Shown piece after piece: positions 58,325-64,000 of a stretch of DNA of 64,000 nt. Position 1 is the first letter of the stretch; the number at the start of each line of letters is the position of its first letter. The stretch spans positions 248,001 to 312,000 of the forward strand of contig JADJWL010000005.1 of the NCBI GenBank assembly GCA_016716385.1. The letters are read 5' to 3'. Source of the DNA: Bryobacterales bacterium. GTDB taxonomy: Bacteria > Acidobacteriota > Terriglobia > Bryobacterales > Bryobacteraceae. A program made the translations under genes and the position numbers. A model generated the notes under the pieces. The model saw nothing but the letters and a program-made list of their open reading frames with translations, searched no databases and was not told the DNA's origin.

Positions 58325-61300
58325 CCGACTAGTCCAGCCGCGGCTGGCCTTTCTGGGCCTGCTCGCCGCACTTCTGTGCGCCGCGCCCGCCTTCGGGCAG
58401 TTGGAGATTACCAACCCGTCACCGATCCCCCCGGTGACGCAGGGCGGCTTCGTCTTTCTCCCGCTGGAGACGAACTATTCTCTACAGTTCCAGACCCTCT
58501 CCTCCTGGTCGGTCGTCAGCGGCAGCCTGCCTCCTGGCATCACCATCGTCGACAGCCAGTTCGGGTCATACCTCTGGGGCGAAGCGCTGCAGGCCGGTCT
58601 CTACACATTCACGCTCGAAGCGTACGACGAAGAATTCGACCAAGAGGCCACCAAGCAGTTCCAATGGCGGATCAACCAGCCCCTGGCGATTCTGCCTCCG
58701 TTCACGCTGCCCGATGCTTCCGTGGGCGCGAACTACGGCTTCCGCAAGTTCGCCAGTGGAGGCACGCCTCCTGTCTATTGGTACATAAGCGAACAGTATG
58801 GTCTGCCGGAAAACGGCGGAGAAGGCGCGAACCAGGAATTCAAGATGGAGGCTGTGCCGGAAGGGCTGTCGATGTCCCAGGATGGCCTTCTCTCCGGCAC
58901 CATCCAGCCGCCGCCGGGCGACTTCGAGTTCGGCGTGGTCGTGAATGACGAAGGCCTCGGGTCCGACTTCGAGGTCCTGTCTCTCCGGGTCAATCCGGCG
59001 CCGCAGATCCTGTCCGGGCCGCAACTGCCATCGGGCGCCGTCGGGCAACCTTACCAGTACGACATTAAGGTGGGGGGCGGGACTCCGCCCTTCAACTTCC
59101 AGATCACCGGAGGCCTATTGCCGCCCGGCCTGACGCTTTCGGCCGCCGGCAAGATCACGGGCGTCCCCCAGCAGCCGGGAACCTTCCCGCTGCTGGTCCT
59201 TCTGCGGGACAGCGGCGGCGGACCCCTCGGGACCGGGGCGTTCACCTCGCAGGCATTCCAACTGACGATTGTTTCGGCGCCGGTCATTACGACCGTCTCG
59301 CCGCTTCCCCCCGCTTTGCTGGGGCAGTCGTACAGCCAGACCCTCTCCGCGGCAGGCGGGGTCTCCCCGTATCTATGGAGTGTTCCCGGCGGCGGATTGC
59401 CGCCCGGCGTCACGATGAGCCAGGCGGGCGTCCTGAGCGGCACGCCGTCGACCCCAGGCGCCTACCAGTTCACTGTGCAGCTCGTGGACAGCGTAGGAAC
59501 TCCGGCGGCGAAGGCGTTCAGCCTGACGGTCGGCTCGGCCGTTCAAATCACCACGGCCTCGCCGCTTCCCCCAGGCACCACCGGACAAGCCTATGCGGCG
59601 TCGCTTGCCGCAACCGGCGGCACGCCGCCTTACACATGGTCGATCGCCTCGGGGGCGTTGCCGCCCGGTCTGACCCTTGCCGGTTCGACGATCAGCGGAG
59701 CGCCCACGCAGGCCGGTGTCTTCTCGTTCCAGGTGAACGCCGTGGCCCAGGCCGGTGGCTCAGCCTCCAAGAGCTTCCAGATTTCGGTGGCTTCGGCGTT
59801 GACGATCACGAGCACCTCGCCTTTGCCGGCGGGCAGCACAGGGTCCGCTTACAGTCTTGCGCTCCAGGCGGCGGGCGGCACGCCTCCCTACCTCTGGCAG
59901 GTCGTTTCCGGTTCTCTTCCGGCGGGCGTTTCCTTGAGTGCCGGGGGCGCGTTGAGCGGAGTCCCGGCAGCCGGTGGAACGTTCAACTTCACCGTCGAGG
60001 TGCGGGACAGCGCGTCGGCCGTCCAGCGCGCGTTCTCCCTCACGGTCGGTCAGCCGCTGTCGATGTTGACCAGCTTCCTGCCGCAAGGCACGGCCGGACT
60101 GGGCTACACGACTGCTCTGGAAGCACAGGGCGGTACGCCTCCTTACCAGTGGAGCGTCCTATCGGGTCCCCTGCCGTCGGGCCTCGCGCTGTCACCCGGC
60201 GGACAGATCGGCGGCACGCCGTTCGGCCCGGCTTTCGCCGTCATCACAATCGAAGTGCGGGACTCCGCGAATGCCACCGCGACCCGGCAGTTCGAACTGC
60301 GCGTGCTGGCCGAGACGCTTGAAGTCGACTCCCCCGGTGTCCTGCCGCAGGCCGTCCTCGGTCAGCCCTATCGCTTCCAACTCCAGGCTCGCGGCGGGGC
60401 TCCGCCGTACCGCTGGTTTGTCTCCGGCGGGTCCCTCCCGCCCGGAATCCGTCTTTCCGAAGGAGGACTCCTGTCGGGAACTCCGGACACTCCCGGCACT
60501 TATGACGTTTCGATCACTCTCGAAGACTCGGGCGGCGCCTTTGCCGCCGCGGAAGTGAAGGAATCGCAGGAACGGCACGCCGCCGCCGGCTTCGCCTTCC
60601 GGCTCGTCGTGGCGTTCCCGCCCCTGCAGGTCACGACGTCGAACCTGCCCGAAGCGGCAGTCGGCGCTGCGTATTCCGCCAGCCTGGCCGCGACCGGTGG
60701 ACGGCCCACGAGATTCTGGGCCGTCGTGAACGGTTCGCTTCCTCCGGGACTGTCGCTCGGCGAAGCGACCGGCGAGATCGCCGGCACTCCGACCAGCACA
60801 GGCAGGTTCCCCTTCACGGTCCAGGTCCGGGACAACGTCGGCCCGGCGGCGACGCGTGCTCTTGCCATCGATGTGCTAAGCACGGCCACCCTGCTGCTCT
60901 CGCAGAACGAACTGCAGTTTTCGGCCGCCGTCGGCGGCAGCCGGCCGGCGATCCAGACAATCGGCGTCGTGTCGAGCCGGAACGATCTTCTGAACTTCAT
61001 CGTCCAGGAGCCGGCCAACGCGCCGTGGCTCTTCGTCCGTCCGAATCGGGGCGTGACTCCCGGGCGGATCGATGTCGGGGTGGATTCGACCATCCTGCCG
61101 GCCGGCGAGCACGAGGCGCAATTCCGCGTGCTCTCTCCGGCTACCGCGCAGCAGATCGTTGTCGCCGTCAAGGTGGCCATCGCGGATCTCCCGCCGTCGC
61201 TTGGCGTGTCGCCCACGCTCATCCGTTCCGGACGCCGCGGCGGGGAAGCTGAGGTCGAGCAGTACCGGATCGCCGTCGGCAATCGCGGCGGTGGCGGTCC

Positions 61301-63212
61301 GATCGACTTCACAGCCGGTGTTCCGGGGAACGTCCGCTGGCTCAGCGTGGAGCCTGCCTCCGGCGTTGCGTTTCCCGGTCGACCGGTGTTCCTGCGCGCG
61401 ACCATCGATCCCGCGGGCCTGCGGCCGGGATTCCATCGCGCCGCCGTCCGCGTTGCCTCGGAAGCGGGAACCGAAGAAGTTGCCGTCAACTATTTCGTTC
61501 CCGGAGAAGGCGGCATCATCCGCCTCGTCCCGGCGGGCGTGTTTGTCGAGTCGCGGCGGCTCAACGGCGTCTCCCGCAATACGCGGACGTTTGCCATCCA
61601 GAACCCCGGCAACACCCCCTTTGACTGGACCGCTCGGATTCTGGGAGCGGTTTCCTGGCTGTCGCTCGGCCAGGCTGAAGGGGCCGTCGGTGCGGGTGAG
61701 ATCGCCGAAGTGCCGGTCACACTCGATTCCGAGGGCTTAGAGCCGGGCGCCTACTACGCCCGGATCCGCGTCGAATCATCCGGTGCGCGCAATTCGCCGC
61801 AAGACTTCCTCGTCGTGCTGGAAGTGACGGCCGAGGATGCCGCACCCCGTCCGAACCCCTCGCCAGCCGGCCTCGTATTCGTGTCCACGGAAGGCGGACC
61901 GAACCCCGGTTCGCAGCAGGTGGAACTGTTTACGAGCAGTGCGACGCCGGTCGCTTACCAGGCGTCGACGACCGGCGAAGAGTGGCTGGCGGTCAGCCCG
62001 CGTACCGGCAGTACCTCAACCGCGACCCCTGCCAAACTCGACGTGTCGATCGCCACGAAGGACCTCAAGCCGGGGGTCTACCGGGCCGGCGTGAACGTCG
62101 CGCTGTCTTCCACCTTGGTCCGTACGGTGAATGTGACCCTGCTGGTCCAGGCCGCCCCGGGAGCGAACGTTGCCCGGTCCGAGAGGACAGCGGATTGTAC
62201 GCCGAGCCGTCTCGTTCTTGCCCAGACCGGCCTCGTCAACCGTTTCAATGCGCCCGTTGCGTGGCCCGTTCCGCTGGTCGTCCGCGTTCTGAACGACTGT
62301 GGTAATCCAGTGCGCGACAGCCGCGTGGTGGCTTCGTTCTCGAACGGGGACCCCGCGCTGGTGATGCCGCTGCTCAATCCCGTGAATGGGACGTACGCGG
62401 CCACCTGGACGCCCTCCCGTCCCACTGGAGAAGCGGAAATCACGACCACCGCCTCCAGCGTAGCGCTGGAGCCTGACTCCATCACGACCAACGGCGCCGT
62501 GCCGCAGGGCAGCGCCCCGGTGGTCGACGAGGCCGGCGCTCTGCACTCGTTCTTCCCCCAAAGCGGCGCGCCGCTGGCGCCTGGCACCCTGGTGCAGATT
62601 CTCGGGTCCGGGTTGTCCACTGTCACGATCGAGACTGATCCGTCCCAGCCGCCGTTCGAGGCCGGCGGGAGCGCGGTCCTGATCGGCGGGATTCCGGCGC
62701 CTCTGCTCTATGTAAGCCCGACGCAGATCAACACCCAGGTGCCGACCGAATTGCCGCCGGACGTGCCGCACCAGATGATCGTGGCGGCGACCGGCGCCAT
62801 CTCCGTCCCGCAACCGGTCTTCGTCTCGCCCGTGGGACCGGGTGTGGCGACGACCGACGGCTTCGCCGCCGCGCGCCACGCCGACGGACGCGTCGTGACC
62901 GTCGACGATCCAGCCCTGCCTGGAGACCGGATTTCGATCTTCGCCGCTGGTATGGGGTTGACCGATATTCCGGTGGCCACCGGCCAGCCCGGGCCGGAGG
63001 ATCCGTTTGCGCGGGTGCTGACGGACCCCGTGGTCCGTGTCGGCGGGCGCACCGCCGAGGTCAGCTTCGCCGGCCTTTCCCCGGGTCTCGTGGGAGTCTA
63101 TCGCGTCGACTTCCTGGTCCCCGAGGGCCTCGACCCAGGGGAGTACGATGTCGTCGTCCAGCAGGACGAAGCCGCGGCGAATCCAGTGAAGCTGCCGGTC
63201 GGCGCGCCATAG
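58299..63212 (+). CDS. giant exported Ig-like repeat protein with Solibacter-type C-terminal domain
   Basis: 1,637 residues from a GTG at 58299, signal AFLGLLAALLCAAPAFGQ. Residues about 30-850 hold at least eight tandem He_PIG-type Ig domains, each with GGTPPYxW...LPxGL...SGTP and a V/L-x-D-S ending (for example ASGGTPPVYWY, GVPQQPGTFPLLVLLRDS). Residues about 860-1250 are BACON-like sandwiches (NAPWLFVRPNRGVTPGRIDV, PGNVRWLSVEPASGVAFPG). The C-terminus (about 1400-1637, QINTQVPTELPPDVPHQM, DRISIFAAGMGLTD) is the Solibacter-associated TIGR03437-like domain. Probably a surface or matrix adhesion protein. The start overlaps the AI-2E permease gene by 26 bases. Confidence 0.87.
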   Translation: MNRIRPTINRLVQPRLAFLGLLAALLCAAPAFGQLEITNPSPIPPVTQGGFVFLPLETNYSLQFQTLSSWSVVSGSLPPGITIVDSQFGSYLWGEALQAGLYTFTLEAYDEEFDQEATKQFQWRINQPLAILPPFTLPDASVGANYGFRKFASGGTPPVYWYISEQYGLPENGGEGANQEFKMEAVPEGLSMSQDGLLSGTIQPPPGDFEFGVVVNDEGLGSDFEVLSLRVNPAPQILSGPQLPSGAVGQPYQYDIKVGGGTPPFNFQITGGLLPPGLTLSAAGKITGVPQQPGTFPLLVLLRDSGGGPLGTGAFTSQAFQLTIVSAPVITTVSPLPPALLGQSYSQTLSAAGGVSPYLWSVPGGGLPPGVTMSQAGVLSGTPSTPGAYQFTVQLVDSVGTPAAKAFSLTVGSAVQITTASPLPPGTTGQAYAASLAATGGTPPYTWSIASGALPPGLTLAGSTISGAPTQAGVFSFQVNAVAQAGGSASKSFQISVASALTITSTSPLPAGSTGSAYSLALQAAGGTPPYLWQVVSGSLPAGVSLSAGGALSGVPAAGGTFNFTVEVRDSASAVQRAFSLTVGQPLSMLTSFLPQGTAGLGYTTALEAQGGTPPYQWSVLSGPLPSGLALSPGGQIGGTPFGPAFAVITIEVRDSANATATRQFELRVLAETLEVDSPGVLPQAVLGQPYRFQLQARGGAPPYRWFVSGGSLPPGIRLSEGGLLSGTPDTPGTYDVSITLEDSGGAFAAAEVKESQERHAAAGFAFRLVVAFPPLQVTTSNLPEAAVGAAYSASLAATGGRPTRFWAVVNGSLPPGLSLGEATGEIAGTPTSTGRFPFTVQVRDNVGPAATRALAIDVLSTATLLLSQNELQFSAAVGGSRPAIQTIGVVSSRNDLLNFIVQEPANAPWLFVRPNRGVTPGRIDVGVDSTILPAGEHEAQFRVLSPATAQQIVVAVKVAIADLPPSLGVSPTLIRSGRRGGEAEVEQYRIAVGNRGGGGPIDFTAGVPGNVRWLSVEPASGVAFPGRPVFLRATIDPAGLRPGFHRAAVRVASEAGTEEVAVNYFVPGEGGIIRLVPAGVFVESRRLNGVSRNTRTFAIQNPGNTPFDWTARILGAVSWLSLGQAEGAVGAGEIAEVPVTLDSEGLEPGAYYARIRVESSGARNSPQDFLVVLEVTAEDAAPRPNPSPAGLVFVSTEGGPNPGSQQVELFTSSATPVAYQASTTGEEWLAVSPRTGSTSTATPAKLDVSIATKDLKPGVYRAGVNVALSSTLVRTVNVTLLVQAAPGANVARSERTADCTPSRLVLAQTGLVNRFNAPVAWPVPLVVRVLNDCGNPVRDSRVVASFSNGDPALVMPLLNPVNGTYAATWTPSRPTGEAEITTTASSVALEPDSITTNGAVPQGSAPVVDEAGALHSFFPQSGAPLAPGTLVQILGSGLSTVTIETDPSQPPFEAGGSAVLIGGIPAPLLYVSPTQINTQVPTELPPDVPHQMIVAATGAISVPQPVFVSPVGPGVATTDGFAAARHADGRVVTVDDPALPGDRISIFAAGMGLTDIPVATGQPGPEDPFARVLTDPVVRVGGRTAEVSFAGLSPGLVGVYRVDFLVPEGLDPGEYDVVVQQDEAAANPVKLPVGAP

Positions 63213-63231
63213 GTTCGGGCCGTGGTGCGCT

Positions 63232-63260
63232 TTGCATCCGGCCCGGACATAAACTATAAT
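63232..63260 (+). promoter_or_regulatory. sigma-70-like promoter of the DUF1549 gene
   Basis: TATAAT (63255-63260) is perfect; TTGCAT (63232-63237) is a partial -35 at 17 bases spacing. The predicted start (about 63267) leaves a 17-base leader carrying GGGGAGG (63271-63277) before the TTG at 63284. It lies in the gap after the giant Ig gene. Confidence 0.6.
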
Positions 63261-63283
63261 CTTCGACCAAGGGGAGGTGTTTG

Positions 63284-64000
63284 TTGCGTCACTCGCTGCT
63301 GCTCCTTGGCGCGGCGGCGGTCACCGTTCTCGTGGCCGCCGATACGATTGCTCCGCTCGGGACGTATAAGCCCGCGGAACGCCGTCATTGGGCGTTCCAG
63401 CCTCGTGCGACTCCTGCGATTCCTGCTTTCGAAGAGCCGGCGGACCGTTCCTGGGCCGCGACTCCGGTCGACGCATTCATTCTCGCGCGGCTGAAGAAGG
63501 AGGAACTCCGTCCTTCGCCGGAGGCCGATCCGGCAACGCTGGTCCGGCGCCTGTTCTACGATCTGACCGGCCTTCCCCCCTCGCCCGCGGACATCCAGGC
63601 GTTTGCGAAGAATCCCACTCGCGAGGAGTGGGCAAAACTCGTCGACAAGCTGCTCGAAAACCCCGCCTATGGCGAACGGTGGGGCCAGCACTGGCTGGAC
63701 GTGGCGCGATTCGCTGAGACGGACGGCTTCGAATACGACACCCATCGCCGCGACGCCTACCGGTACCGCGACTACGTGGTCGCCGCATTCCAGCACGACA
63801 AGCCGTACGACAAGTTCCTGATTGAACAACTGGCCGGCGATGAGATGGCCTCGGATAAGGATGATGAGGATCTGCTCGTTGCCGCCGGCTTCAATCGCCT
63901 GGGCCCGCTGCGCAAGAATGCGGGCAACCAGGAGGTCGCCTCCAGCCGGAATGAAGTGCTGACCGAGATGACAAACGCCGTGGGCGCGGCGATGCTCGGC
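63284..64000 (+). CDS. DUF1549/PSD1-type exported protein (5' part, cut by the window edge)
   Basis: The first 239 residues of a longer protein, starting at a TTG with GGGGAGG 7 bases upstream. Signal LRHSLLLLGAAAVTVLVAAD. The DUF1549 domain is complete up to the edge: WAATPVDAFILARLKKEELR, VRRLFYDLTGLPPSPADIQAF, NPAYGERWGQHWLDVARFAE, and YDKFLIEQLAGDEM. Full-length relatives (PSD1/DUF1553 proteins of Planctomycetes and Acidobacteria) have about 700-1,000 residues and often an N-terminal cytochrome; here the DUF1549 part starts right after the signal, with no CxxCH. Its role in the family is not established. Confidence 0.87.
   Translation, partial: MRHSLLLLGAAAVTVLVAADTIAPLGTYKPAERRHWAFQPRATPAIPAFEEPADRSWAATPVDAFILARLKKEELRPSPEADPATLVRRLFYDLTGLPPSPADIQAFAKNPTREEWAKLVDKLLENPAYGERWGQHWLDVARFAETDGFEYDTHRRDAYRYRDYVVAAFQHDKPYDKFLIEQLAGDEMASDKDDEDLLVAAGFNRLGPLRKNAGNQEVASSRNEVLTEMTNAVGAAMLG

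Noticed and set aside
1..64000. CRISPR array, rRNA operon, prophage or insertion sequence
   Set aside because: No regularly spaced direct repeats, no rRNA-like segments, and no transposase, integrase or phage structural genes were seen. Uma2 and HicAB alone do not make a defence island.

Overview
The window is GC-rich, densely coding bacterial DNA and reads like a chromosome segment of an acidobacterium of the Solibacter/Bryobacter lineage. Lineage clues are an Oar-type TonB receptor with an N-terminal carboxypeptidase-regulatory domain, a 1,637-residue Ig-repeat protein with the Solibacter-type C-terminal domain (TIGR03437-like), a PSD1/DUF1549 protein, two DUF1080 proteins, secreted Gfo/Idh/MocA and sulfatase proteins, and a fused E2-E1 2-oxoglutarate dehydrogenase. 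There is one tRNA, and no rRNA, CRISPR array, phage or insertion sequence. No gap between genes exceeds about 200 bases.

Layout. 1-9 kb: a Cys-rich exported protein, a TonB receptor and a Cys-motif propeller; a HicAB toxin-antitoxin pair; then three frameshifted genes (HlyD-type adaptor, TlpA-like thioredoxin, PhoD-like phosphatase). 9-14 kb: Kgd-type 2-oxoglutarate dehydrogenase, a HEAT-repeat protein and tRNA-Ser(CGA). 14-16.7 kb: an ABC exporter with a lipoprotein. 16.7-21.3 kb: a plus-strand chain of DUF1080, a degenerate amidohydrolase, Gfo/Idh/MocA, and a redoxin/cytochrome c/copper-monooxygenase fusion. 21.3-26.5 kb: a minus-strand cytochrome-oxidase biogenesis operon (copper lipoprotein, ctaA, ctaB, ABC exporter pair, SCO1, DUF420). 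26.5-29.8 kb: a NarL-type two-component system and dinB.

29.9-34.97 kb: two M19 dipeptidase-like proteins flanking a DUF1080 protein, a small exported protein, a PIG-L deacetylase and a Uma2 nuclease. 34.96-45.2 kb: a minus-strand sugar-related block of two tandem unknown paralogues, a twice-frameshifted fucose/arabinose isomerase, ribulokinase, an exported unknown, a sorbosone-dehydrogenase/cytochrome fusion and a sialidase-like protein. 45.2-50.4 kb: a proteostasis cluster (hsp20, clpB, htpX, rlmI) behind a near-consensus sigma-70 promoter. 50.6-57.2 kb: NmrA-like reductase, medium-chain dehydrogenase, cytochrome-PQQ dehydrogenase, sulfatase-HEAT protein and an exported unknown. 57.2-64 kb: AI-2E-type permease, the giant Ig protein, and the start of the DUF1549 gene, which runs off the right edge.

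Three themes recur. First, oxidative periplasmic metabolism: quinoproteins, c-type cytochromes, copper proteins and the machinery that builds heme-copper oxidase. Second, catabolism of plant-derived or modified sugars by exported enzymes. Third, very short leaders: many first-of-operon genes have a TATAAT-like hexamer only 8-16 nt before the start codon. Four genes carry five frame breaks from one- or two-base indels, and a further gene may have lost its start the same way, so residual assembly errors should be excluded before calling them pseudogenes.
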